Shown in pieces: positions 35,615-47,575 of a stretch of 64,000 nucleotides of DNA (position 1 is the first letter of the stretch; the number at the start of each line of letters is the position of its first letter). Source of the stretch: Alisma plantago-aquatica (taxonomy: Eukaryota; Streptophyta; Magnoliopsida; Alismatales; Alismataceae). Made by a program: the position numbers and the translations under genes. The stretch spans positions 344,398,957 through 344,462,956 of the forward strand of contig OY856412.1 in the NCBI GenBank assembly GCA_963693085.1, given 5' to 3'. The notes below the pieces were generated by a model, which had not been told where the DNA came from, searched no databases, and was given only the letters and a program-made list of their open reading frames with translations.

Positions 35615-38600
35615 ATGTCTAAACTTTTGTGCTGTAATATTCAAGGAATCGAAAATGATGACACCTACAAAATTTGGAAAAGATCTTGTCTCTACACATA
35701 AACATGCTATCACGTATGTGTTAGAACCTCGTATCAGTGCGGATAAAGCTACCCAAACCATCAAGAAGCTAGGATTCCCGAACTCTCACCGATCTGAAGC
35801 TCGGGGCTTCTCGGGAGGCATCTGGATCTGCTGGGATGCCGCTGTATGCGATGTGAAGATTCTCAAAACATACCGCCAATTTATAACCTGTAGAGTTAAC
35901 AATTCTTATATTGCTACATTCATCTATGCTAATCCCCACTTTCAGGTCAGTAACCTTCTCTGGAAACACATCAACGAGATGGGCAAAAGCTTCTCTGAAC
36001 CGTGGATTGTCGCGGGCGACTTGAACGCTACCACTTCTCGGTCTGAGACAATTGGCTATCAGACTTATAATCATCGTGAGGCCCAGCTTTTTTCCGCTAC
36101 ACTGCTTGAAGCAGGCCTGACGGACCTTGGCTTCTCTGGGCAAAAGTTCACCTTCAGACATGGCCTTAAACAAAGCAGGCTAGATTGACGCTTGGCCAAC
36201 AACGACTACCTCATCTCCTTCCCGGAGGTAGCGGTGACCCACCTCCCTAAGATTGAATCTGACCATTGCCCCCTTTTGATTCAGACTCGGTTTATCTCGA
36301 ATAATAAGAAGAGATTCGTCACCAGGGCTTCATGGGCACATGATCCCTCATTCACTTATTGTCTTGAACGACACTGGTGCAGAAATCTCCCATTTCATGA
36401 GGCCCTTGTACTAGCCAGGCAGCACATCATTGACTGGGATTCAGATAAATATAAAAAGAAAAGAGCTACTAAAGATCATCTACTACGAAACATAAACACC
36501 TTTCAAATGAATCTAGTTGTTAGATATGATGCAATCACTGACAATTTATGCATTCAGATGGAGGGAGAGCTCAATCTCATCCTTAAACAAGAAGAGGAGG
36601 ACTGGAAGCAGAAGAGCCATGTCAATTGGCTCAGAGAAGGGGACTCTAATACCCACTTCTACCAAGCCTTTGTGAATCAAAGGAGAAGGTCCAACAAGTG
36701 CCAAATTATCAAAAGTCCTACTGGAAAATGGATTACGGATGAAGATGAAATCTTCAAGCTGGTCACAAACTACTTCATAGACATGTTCACCACTAATAGC
36801 AATACCAGTCAACAAGATATAGACAAAATCCCTGTGCGGTTCACCCCCTTGGCTGGAGACGAGCACAACAACTTAGCCAAATAGACTCAACAGATTGAGG
36901 TCTATGAAATTCTGAAATCCATGGACCCCTATAAAGCAGCTGGTCCAGACGGCACTACTACACACTTCTTGATATCCAACTGGCCAATCCTTAAAGACTT
37001 TGTCTGCAAAACAGTCCAAGTGGCCATGAGCTCTGGAATCCTTGACAAACATCTATGTGATGCCATTGTTGTTCTTATTCCCAAAGTTCCCAAACCTGAA
37101 CTCAAAAGCCAATTCCACCCTATCTCACTTAATAATACCATCATTTAAACTATGCTCAAAGGTCGTTGTCGAAAGATTGAAGAAATGGCTACCAGAATGG
37201 ATTAACCCAACGCAAAGCGCCTTCGTCCAGGGTAGGAAGATATCTGACAACATCTCTGCAGCCCAGGAAATCATACACTCCATGAAAAGAAAGAACTCCA
37301 AGAAGACCATGGCCATCAAAATTGACCTAACAAAAGCATATGATAGATTGACCTAGAATTTTGTTGAAGAAACTTTAAAAAGAGTGAACCTCGCCACCTA
37401 CATGATTAAGTATATTATGAGCTCTATCACTAGTGGTAGCTCTACCATTGTATGGAATGGTACGAGCTCGACCAACTTCAGACCGAGGAGGGTCTAAGAC
37501 AAGGCGATCCTTTGAGCTCGTATATCTTTGTGCATTGTATCGAACGCCTGAGCCAAATGATCGAAGAGTGTGTCAATTCTAGAAGATGGCAACCCATACA
37601 GTTAGGCAGAAAGGGACCGCGGATTTTTCATCTTTGTTTTGCTGACGATATCCTCCTGTTTGCCAAAGCCAACACTACCAATATAGATACAATTCTGCAT
37701 TGCTTCAAAGAGTTTGAGCTTGCCTCGGGTCAATCCATATCGGTTGAGAAGACAAGGATCTTCTTCTCCAATAGTGTCTCTAACCAGGAAGCCACCCAGA
37801 TCTGTAACCGAAGCGGGCTGCAAAGAACTCAGGACCTGGGGAAATACCTAGGGGTCCCGATCCTCCATACGTGGGTGAACAAGAAGACCTACAACATAGT
37901 TCTGGATAAAGTTACTAACAGAGTAAGCTCCTGGGCTGCTTAGACCATGACAATGGCTGGACGCATCTTCCTTGCCAAGAGCACCATTTCCACCATTACA
38001 ACTTATATCATGCAAACAACAAAGCTTCCTTTTCAACTCTGTGACAGAATTGATGGAGAGATCCGGTGTTTTATATTGAGTGGCGGGCGGAGCAGGAGAG
38101 GGATACACTTTGTGCCTTGGGAACGACTTACAAGCAAGAAGATTCATGGAGGTCTAGGCCTCAAAGCCATGAGGGACTGGAATCAAGCTCTCCTCCTAAG
38201 GCATAGATGGGATATCTGGTGTGGAAGGAGAACATTATGGGGCATGGCCATGCGAGACAAACTGTTGAAGAGAAATCCAAGGGCACCATCTAATTTGTCT
38301 CGTCTGGCGAGAGCTGTGCTACACACGAAATCCTTTATGCAGCCAAACACCTTCCTTAGCCCTATAAGTGGGAACAACATCAACGTGTGGCATGACTACT
38401 GGCTCCCGAGCGGCAGTCGTTTAGAGGATCATGTCAGGCGAGTCATTCCAGAGGAACATTGCGACCTGAAAGTGAGCAGCCTTGTGAACCTGGAAGGCCA
38501 ATGGGATTGAGACTTCCTCGAACACTGGTTATCTGCAGATGTAGTCCAGGAAATCTACAAAATTCAACCACTTGTCGACACCGAGGCTGAAGACATGTGC

Positions 38601-39602
38601 ATCTAGAAACTTAACACTAGAGGTAGCTATACGGTCAAGTCAGCATATACGGCGTTTTGGGCGAAGTCTGAGGTTAAACGTCCAGGACAATGGCCAATCA
38701 TCTGGAGCGCCCAGGTTGTTGCGAAGGTAAAGTTCTTCATGTGGATTGCTGCCAATGGAGCCCTACTCACTAACTGGAAACGTAGAAGAAGGAAGATGAC
38801 CACCAACTCTACATGCTGCTGATGTAATAAGGTTGATGAAACCAACCTCCACGCTCTGAGGGACTGTGAGAAGGTGAAGCTAGTTTGGCAACAACTATCC
38901 GTCGTATCCATGTCAGCGAGCTTCTGAACTTCAAACAATCTTTAGCAATGGATCAGTCAGAGCCTACGATCGAAGGAGGAAACTAGAAACATGTTCCTCA
39001 TAGCATGTTGGGCGATTTGGAAACAACACAATCTGGAGGTCTTTGAATCTAAAGAGATACCAGTTACACAATAAGCAAATAGAATTCTTCTGGAAACTAG
39101 AAGGACCATAGAAGCCTGGGAAATAGGGAAAGCCACAAAGAACTCAATTAGATAGGCTCAACAAGTCCCCCATACTATGAGACACTTATCCATGCAAGTA
39201 GATGCTTCCTGGAAGAAGGGTAAAGGAGCTATAGTTGTTGTTATTAAGAACCAAGACAACCAATGGAAGGGAAGAGTAGGCCAACTGATCTCAGCAGATA
39301 GCTCCCTACAGGCAGAGCTGATGGTCATCGCCCTAGCTGCAAAACTCATCAAATCTAGTAATCTGCACGGCATCACAATGGATACTAATTGTATGTTGGC
39401 CAGGAACATGTTACAAGATGACTATAAAAGTCACCCTCGATACGCCAATATCATTAGGGGGATCCAAATGTTACTGGAAGACACTGCGTCTATTAACTAT
39501 ACAGAGAGGAAGCACAATGGCCCAGTTGATGCTTTGGCAAAGGTTCATTTCCAAAACAACATTGGAGTCTGGTATTATGATACACCCCAAGGTAGTTCTT
39601 GA
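35615..39602 (+). pseudogene. LINE1 ORF2: endonuclease, reverse transcriptase, zinc finger, RNase H; inactivated
   Basis: Start at 35615 (MSKLLCCNIQGIEN), then a frameshift. The APE endonuclease (35655-36290) shows SGGIWICWD, VAGDLNA and SDHCPLL. The RT (36900-37950) shows KAAGPDG, the IKIDLTKAYD block, GLRQGDPLS and FADDILLF. The thumb/linker has LGVPI and MAGRI. A zf-RVT region lies near 38630-38890. The RNase H domain (39177-39602) has VDASWK, QAEL, MDTN and VDALAK, so the acidic residues are kept. Stops include TGA at 36186, TAG at 36882, TAG near 37354, TAG near 37941, TGA near 38508 and TAG near 38604, plus shifts near 35650, 37110 and 37450. The RNase H portion is open over 141 codons. 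Confidence 0.92.
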
Positions 39603-39748
39603 TACTGGGCAGATACATTACTGTAATGGTAGTAGTACTACCATTTTCAATTCCCTGCAAATAACCAAAATACGTAAACTGCCTTTGAATATGCTTGCAC
39701 GAGGTGAGCAAGATGAATAAAATTATCGCCTGACTTCTCCAAAAAAAA

Positions 39749-41649
39749 TCCACTGTGAATATTTGAAGAATGGACCAACAAAAAATAATAGAAAAATGAT
39801 GTGTTGAGTATTATCCAACTCCTAACATCAGAACCCAGTTGGGCCAATCATGTGTGGCCATGCTGAAAAGAGACCACAATCTCAGTCTCATGCGCTGGTC
39901 AATGAAACAAACAACTAGACTTCCAATTTTCCCAATTGAGTAGCATATCACCTTGGACATCGATGCGAGGCAAAATTAGGAAATGACATATGTAATTGTT
40001 CCTTCTTAGAACAAAGAAACAACACAACAATGAAGGTCTCAACGTTGTGATACCAAATTGTAAACCAATGCATATCAATGAATATCAAGATTGGAAACAT
40101 GTTCCCTTAGTTTTTATGGTTAGAGGAACCCCTAATACAAGTGCCCTGATGCTCAAGAACATTGGGACCAAGTTCTTCCATGGCCTCCATGGGGGAGGTG
40201 AGGTCAGAGTCCCAAACCATTGTGTAAGGCCAGCACATAGCTATTGAGGTTGAAAAACTCACCTCATATGCTACTCAGACTAAAATAGATTGATTTCTAG
40301 TCCAAAAGACCATTGAAGTGGTCGGACCTTTACAGTTGGTGAGCATCTAGGAGTTGGATATAGGGTATGATGTTTGGTGAAGACTCAGTGAAAAATATAA
40401 TATGGAAAACATCTAAGGGGCATTGGAGAACCTTATTACCAATTCAATTTATTGGGGGTGGCGCAGGGGATTGGTTGTAAAAAGTGGTTTCTAGAGAAGA
40501 AATGTGAGTAGGGTGAGGAGCTAGGGGTTGATCTGGGTTCAATTAGTGGTGGAGGAGGGATGAGTAGAGGTCAGAGGAGGTTTGGGTGTATAAAAAGGGA
40601 AGGAAAGGATTTTGGGAGGCATCTAATTAGGTAGTGTGAGAAGGGAGTTGAAGCCCTAATTAGGAACTTCTTATATGGTGGGAGAGAAGGGATGAGTGAT
40701 AGCTTGTTAGAACCCAGAGGGAGAGATGAAAATGATGGCAAAAGAAACTTGTGAAATGGATGAGAGACAAGAGATAGTGGGACCAAGAAACGAAAACAAG
40801 ATACTACATTCATACCCATGACAAAGTCGGTTGGAAGGGGATGACTATTTGTCTTTTGGATAATCTAATCATTAAACTGGGGCCATCAGATGGCGTGTGA
40901 GTGGGAAAAAAATAAAAGTATGTAATGTATGACAGACTATAAATGCGGGACTTTAGATTAAATACTAATAATAATATAAATTGTGATTAATTTTTAGTCA
41001 AACTAAACATGAAACTTCCCTATTAAAATTGGAGGGTCAAACATGGTCAAAACAACAAAAAATTTGGACCATATGTCAATTAAGTAGTGTAGACCCTTCC
41101 TTTCGACCTATATTTTTTTGACCATATTATGTCCATAAATTCATTAAAAGATATTTGTCTAATATTTTTTCATAAAATTTTATTTTAGTCTAAAAACTAG
41201 ATGAATAATTATTATTCACTCCAGGTTTATGTTATATATCCCTTTTATGCCTTCTTGGGGAAACTTTCTTGGAGAGAGAGAAAGAGAGAGTAATTATACT
41301 ATCCTCGCATATCAAAAGCCATAAGAGGAAAAAGGAAGACTTCTTTCCTAAGGTCTTTACTCCATATACATATTTTCGAATTCAAAGTATTTTTTGTTTC
41401 TATTTTACTTCCTTCAAAAATTTTAATGTTTTGGAGAGAGAAAAGGAGAGGGGAAATACCATTGACTTAATTGCAACACATGACGCATAGATGATGGAGG
41501 AAATCGTTTTTGAGTCTCACTTTATTATTCTTACATCAATTTTTTTATAAGAAATTCCATTTCATTTTTCTTTTTGCATTAATACCATCAAATATTTCTA
41601 TTTAAGAAAAATTACATTATAGGCTGAAATTAGTCTTAAAATTTAGGAT
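39749..41649. other. Intergenic stretch, purine-rich with a TATA-like box
   Basis: No conserved frame. A purine-rich zone (40440-40800) contains TGTATAAAAAGGG near 40589, resembling an LTR promoter without a partner in the window. GAGAGAGAAAG runs lie at 41271-41290 and 41433-41452. It may hold the eroded LTR and leader of the gag relic that follows. Confidence 0.4.
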
Positions 41650-42516
41650 GGTACAAGTAGCATCAAATTGGCCAATGTGGAATATTAAGATGCAGGATCT
41701 TCTTTATTGCATTAATATATATATATGAATCGGTCAAGTGAGATGCATGCAATAGCAAAGATATAAAAGATGAGGATTGGAAAAAGATGGATAGGAAATG
41801 CATTCGACTCATTAGCGATTGGGTTGAAGATTCAGTCTTCCATCAAATAGCCAATGAGACCAGTGCCACCTATCTATGGATGAAACTTGATTCATTATAT
41901 GAAAGGAAGACTAGAAGGACCAAATTATTTCTTACTAAGAAGTTTGTGAATATAAAAATCAAGGAAGGCTACCATATTTATATTGATTTCAATGATTTTA
42001 AAAGCATGGTAAATTAGTTATCCACAATGGGTTTGTCATTACATGATGAGTTACAAGAACTTCTACTTTTTGGTTCTTTAATTATAAATGGAAGACTCTT
42101 ATTATTTTTGTTAGGAACCCTACTCCAGACAGGAAGGTGACATGGGACTTGGTGTCCAACAACCTACTAAATGAAGAGACTAGATGACATATCTTAGAAG
42201 AGACATTCATTTTACATGTTCTTCTATTGAGGATAGGGAGAGGAGTCAGAGCTGCATCCAGGGTGGTGATAAAGGAAAGCCAAAGCACATGTCAAAATCT
42301 AAAAGTAAGATGGTTTTTCATCATTATAACAAACCAGGTCACACAAACAAATTTTGTAGAAAACACAAAAGAGAAGTCATCGAAGGAAAGATTAAAGTCA
42401 TAGATGATGATAACAACTGAGTTGAAGTTGTTATAGATGTTACAGAGGTGATCAGATGTGGAGTTTCCATAGGACATTGTCTACATATCAGCGACAACAC
42501 TAGGTGGGTGTTACAC
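41650..42516 (+). pseudogene. gag: Second copia gag relic, cut off by element F
   Basis: A different copia lineage from A/B. About 41675-41700 reads MWNIKMQDLL. From 41787 comes MDRKCIRLISDWVEDSVF and then ETSATYLWMKLDSLYERK, the UBN2 pattern. A TAG at 42015 breaks it, and the frame shifts again near 42180. The knuckle region (about 42310-42350) reads FHHYNKPGHTNKFC, with two Cys positions lost and the His and last Cys kept. The sequence stops being gag-pol-like at about 42516, where F begins. Confidence 0.8.
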
Positions 42517-45500
42517 TATTACAACCTCAATTTTTGAGAGTTTTATATGCAATATAAATATAATGAGTCATGAAAAATATGTCATGTTTAATCCCAAGGT
42601 GAGGTGACTATATAAGCATGTTCCTAGAATTATATGATTTCATGCTTTTAGGTGTTCATGTGATTGTTTTATTTGATTCATATGATATAGACAACATGCC
42701 TTATTTTGATGATCTCAATTATCATTTAAAGGTAATGTGATGGTTTTATGTTTATTTTTTATTGATATAGGCATGATGATGATCCTTTTGAGAATCTTGT
42801 TTAAACCATCAAATAGTTTTAATTGTGACTCAAACCTAGCTAAGAAAAATAGAAACTAATTTAATAGTTAGAGTTAAACTCTTAAGGAATTTTGAAGAAC
42901 CATTTGATAAGTCTTGATGTTTGAACTTTAATGTAATGACATAGGTTTCAAATGATCTAGATATAAGTTTGATTTGATATAATATCACATATATATCCCA
43001 CTCATTGATCGTTACTTTGTTGTGTCTTGGTGTGGTATGGCCTTTGGTTTTATGAGTGGAATGTCATCACTTACTCCCTTTTTCAAAATGGTAGTTGGGA
43101 TATATGCCATGATGTGAGGACTACCTATTACATATAGGAGTGTTGAGAAAATCCTTTGGTTCCACCACATGTTCAACATTTACTCAACGACCCCAACCAT
43201 TTTCTTAAGTAAGATATTGACAAGAATGTAGGAAACCTAGATCACCTCTCCTAGCACGTCTCTATTGTACTCAGACCAACTGGAACTTGGAAAGCCTTCA
43301 CTCCTTCAAACTCCCCCATGCTACCTACTCCTTTATTGTGCCTCTTCTCCATAGTCAGTTTCCCTAGGTGTTGCAGCCGAAGTAGCAAAAACAACCCGCT
43401 CTGGTTAACAAACTACCCCTTCAACCTCCTTCATCTCTAGGTGTGCGTGTCCAGTGGGCCTGGTCGAACTGGGAGAAGACCTGCATAACCAACTTCATGA
43501 CACCTTGTGGTGACAGTGAGCACAGCTAAGGCCTTTCTTGGAGTTGTTGATCTCCTCCATCCAGATGTTTTCCTTCCTCACTTCTCTTTTCATCCCTCAC
43601 TTCTTCCCTTTTTTGTTGACTGACTTGTTCCTCTTGTGGATGTAGAAAGCATAGATAAAGCAACCCGTGGAACTAGTGGCTTCCTTCCCCGCAGTAAGGA
43701 CAAGTGGTCATAGAAGCAAAGGGGCCATGATCAGAGCGACGAAGACCCTGCCCACCCTGAGTTTGCCATGTTTTGGGTTTATGGAGGTGTTGTGCCTATT
43801 GGAGAGAAATGTGTGTCATCCCCTGCTTCCACTATGTTCCTATGCACGGAACATGGGTTGTGCAATGGGGATTGATGAGCTATAACTCGATCGGGGCTTG
43901 GTATGAGAGAGGCGACTGGACTAGGTGTCCAAGGGCCCAAGGGTGGCCGGCCCAACTAAGACCCTTGTCCCATGCGTGGGAGAAGAAGGTGTTACATATG
44001 AGTCTTCATATTATCCTTTGAGGGCCTAGATTCATCGCATGATTAATGGTAGTGTCTCTCATTTTATATATAGTTTTGGGTCAAACCTTCAAAATTGATA
44101 TCTCTCTCACACCTTGTTTAATTATAGTAAACATATATAACAAATGATTAGCTCAAAAAAAATACAACATAGATTAGGTTTCATGATCTTTTTCTCTCAT
44201 TTGCAACCATGTTTTCCCAAAAGTTTCAAAATTTATTCCTGTTGAATTCTTTTAATACACAATAATGAAAAACGTTTGACCTATGATGCACATCCAACCT
44301 CCTAGTCATGAAATAAATATATTGTAAGTAGTTTTGGACCGAATTGAGGTCCTAATAATCCTACTTTGCCAATATTTAACTCTAATGCAGAATTATGAAT
44401 TGTTTTGAAGATATATTATGGGTTTTAGACTATTTGGCTAGTCTTACATCTTAATCTGAAGTAATGTTGGAAATATCACAATCAATGTTGTTTACCTCTT
44501 TATGACACTTTATCACCCCATTTTTCCCCTACTCCTCTTATCTTGTGTTATATCACACTTAATTCCAGAATGTGGCACCCTTTATGATGATGTATGTTGA
44601 ACTTTCAACAAATGAGGTCATTAATTCTTTTCATGTGACCTTAGCGGCTAATTTATTTCGATAATATTATGATGCCTTGATGACACTTGACCTTGGTTAC
44701 TCTATTATGAGTCTTTGACTGTAAAATGTACACAAGCAACATGAATCTTGTATTAATCATTTAGAATAGATGGAAAAAGTGACTTGAAACTTGAACCAGA
44801 CCTTCATGATGACTTCTAATTCAGTAAAAGATCATCAAACATGAAAATAAGAAGCATTGAAAATAACTTGGACAAAACCCTAAAACGAAGCTAATTAAGG
44901 GTTAATGATGAGAATCCAATTACATGCATGTAATCTTATTCTTAATCAGGTTTGGCTTTGTGATATAGATGGTCCATGATAGGTTAGGAACCTCTGAACT
45001 CAGGTACATGCTTTAGTAATTATATGAGTGTGGCTTTCTTGCTTGTAACTTAATATGTATGTATGCTTGTTCACTTTCTCAAATGTTTCCATGTAGTATT
45101 TTAGTATTGTACTCGATAATTTGTCTCATTCATTTTATAACTTTAAAAAATAATATAGATCCATTTTATACAACCTGGTACACCTACCTATAATCTTAGG
45201 TTAGGGACACAAGGATGGATGTGTTAGTTGAGTTTTTAAGATGGGACCAAGTTGATACAAGGGTTATCTTCTACCAAGGCCTTGAGGTCCCTTATGAATA
45301 GGGATAGCTAATTCTGAGCACCCACACATACCCTTCTGATGGGAATCTGGTCAATGACCTTATGATGCATGACATTGTTAGTATAATTAGAGTAAATTGA
45401 CTAAAACATTGGTTCTCCCATTGCTAACATATTAAACCGTTCATTTCTCTTTCTTTTACTTCTGCAACTCTTTTAGAAATTATGCAAAGATTATATATAT

Positions 45501-45847
45501 ATGTATCTTTGTGCCCTGTACTCAACACATTGTATGTTGACCCACTTGTTTCATGTATGTTTTAGGTTTAGAGATAGCTTGAGAGTTTATGGTATGTGAT
45601 CATATGTTTGGTTTTACTTATTGTAAGATCCTAGATAGAGTACATGAGCAACCTTGTATAATTGTGCAATTCATTATGTAAATAGAATAATGTAATGATG
45701 ATGTTGTATAATATATTTATTGATTGTTTAAAACATGTCAGTGCTTGTATCTCATTATTTCTGCATGTATTACAAGAATTACATGCTTTTGAATGTTGTC
45801 TTTGGTATATATTTGGGTCACAAAGCTGGGATTCCAATTAGGTAACA
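42517..45847 (+). repeat. Putative 5' LTR of F (~3.3 kb)
   Basis: The first ~400 bases match 62077-62475, including TAAGCATGTTCCTAGAATTA and GATGATCCTTTTGAGAA. The end is TAGGTAACA next to the primer site. A C/G-richer block at 43140-44030 has short open frames but no recognisable product. Confidence 0.5.
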
Positions 45848-45849
45848 AG

Positions 45850-45862
45850 TAGTGTCAGATCC
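45850..45862 (+). other. Degraded primer binding site of F
   Basis: TAGTGTCAGATCC matches 10 of 13 bases of the initiator-Met complement and starts two bases after the LTR end, the same spacing as in E. Confidence 0.5.
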
Positions 45863-46687
45863 ATGAACAATAACTACACCAAACACTGCTCAAATGAAAC
45901 ACAAACGAAATTCAACCTTACATCTCAATTTAGAAAGTTAATAAGCTGTCCTTTATGGACTAAGTTGAGTTAGACAATATGTTAGAACATAGATGTTCTA
46001 GAACTAGGTGTGTACTTATGTAATTCCTGAAACCTTTCTTTTCTTGTCCTTTTGTCTTGTAGTATGGGCTATAGGTATAGGAGGTTGAGAAAAGGGAAGC
46101 CTCATTTTTGAAACTATAAACATATGTTTGCGGCATGTGCTTAAGGTATCTAGACAAGTGTGCACCATGTTCTTGCTAGTTCTCTATGTGTCATTGTACT
46201 TTGTTTGGTTTTGGTTTTATTCAAATGGAGAATTTTGGTTTTTCTCCTATTTCAACATTGGAGAAAACCTATTTCAAGTATTAACATATGTATATATAAA
46301 ATGTTACCACACACAAAAAGGCAGTGACGATCCATGTAACCTAAGAGAAATAGATGTAACATAAGTCTATATGAGAGTGTTTAGATGATAGTTATCGTCT
46401 CTAGATCATCTAGTGCAATAATAAAGGTTAGGCTAGTTAGTATCCTAGATTACCTAAGTAAACGATAATGATGATGGTCATTATCTTGATCTTTATGTCG
46501 ATGTTGACATTGATGCTTATATAATAAGCTTCCTTTCTTGATGACCTATGTTTGATTTTAATAAATTCAAGTATGTTCGATGTTATGCGATGAGATGACC
46601 ATGCAACCTTAGCTAAACCTAGCACCATGTGTGGAACATACGACTCGGTAGATGTGCTAAACATAGCTCGTGGGTTAGAATTCTTGC
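45863..46687. other. Internal region of F, no gene seen
   Basis: AT-rich, and stops are dense. One + frame at 46128-46364 encodes a hydrophobic Phe/Trp-rich peptide with no known match, likely chance. Confidence 0.45.
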
Positions 46688-47575
46688 TTATGCCTTGTTT
46701 TTGTATATGCAAAGATATGGATATTGAGTTATGGTGTAGGGCCAACGTGGGCCTCATGAACTCTAGTATATGACATATGATAATGTGAACTTTTGATGTT
46801 GTAAAACTTGACATGGGACAAGGATAGAATACCACATCTCTAAAATATGTGAAATGTTGAAATATGCGCATGATATAATACATGATGAGCAATCCCTAGA
46901 TAGACTACTTCAAAGTATATGAGTTCAATCACCTAGTGTGTGGTTTACTTGATTATGTTTAACCCTATATTTATATTGAAATAATCTAACCCTAGAGAAG
47001 GAGGCATTTGAATATATGTATGTTTACCATCTAGGTCAGGGAGACGTTCCAAATCCCTAGGTGATATATATGATGTGTGATATCCATGACAAGTGTCATA
47101 CTCGAGTTAGTAGTTCCTAGTGAAAGAATTTATTGGTTGCATTTTTTATGGGAGAATGGGTACAATGTTGAAATGGGTTGATCTATGTGGTTAACATGTC
47201 TTACCTTGACATATATAGGTCTTAACTTGACTGGCTCAGGCTTGTGAAGATCCTTTTAACTACAAGTGAGGTACTTGTGCAATGTTGATCTTGATAATAA
47301 TTTTTATTCTCTAGATGATGTATGATACAAGAAAGAATCTCACATAAGTTATGATCTTTATATATGTGTGTTAAGTAACTCTTATATGCTTGACCTAATA
47401 TGAATCCATGGATGACATGAGAGATAAAGGTTTCAAATTATGTGCTTTATATGATAATGTCATTGAGATCTTAGTTTGAATAATTACAATGTATACATGT
47501 TAACCCCATTCGACCTAGTGATCGATTGCAAACATAACTTGTGATAGTGCACATAATTTTTTTTGTGCGAAACAT
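46688..47575. repeat. Direct repeat, left copy, abutting the 3' end of LINE2
   Basis: It matches 51527-52072 joined to 61214-61575, with A2 removed. Shared blocks include GATATGGATAT, GCCAACRTGGGCCTC, GACATATGATA, TATATGCTTGACCTAATATGAAT and GATGTATACATGTTAACCCC. Identity looks near 80 percent by eye. It ends at a T run (47551-47558) next to the LINE2 coding relic. Confidence 0.75.

Larger units (their letters stand above)
33665..39748 (+). mobile_element. L1-type LINE (LINE1) with RNase H domain
   Basis: Non-LTR retrotransposon with ORF1 (33682-35187), ORF2 (35615-39602) and a short A tail (AAAAAAAA, ending about 39748). It is visibly GC-richer than the flanks, with a GC-rich 5' start typical of full-length copies. 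All domains are present, but ORF1 and ORF2 are broken by frameshifts and stops. I could not find a convincing target-site duplication. L1-type LINEs move by target-primed reverse transcription. Confidence 0.92.

Noticed and set aside
33640..39765. Target-site duplication for LINE1
   Set aside because: ATTCACTAAAG before the start and ATCCACTGTGA after the A tail share only a weak match, too poor to claim.
43667..44021. Overlapping + frames of 72 and 82 codons in the F 5' LTR
   Set aside because: No recognisable domain. A GC-richer local composition lowers stop frequency, and the match to the other F LTR is lost here.
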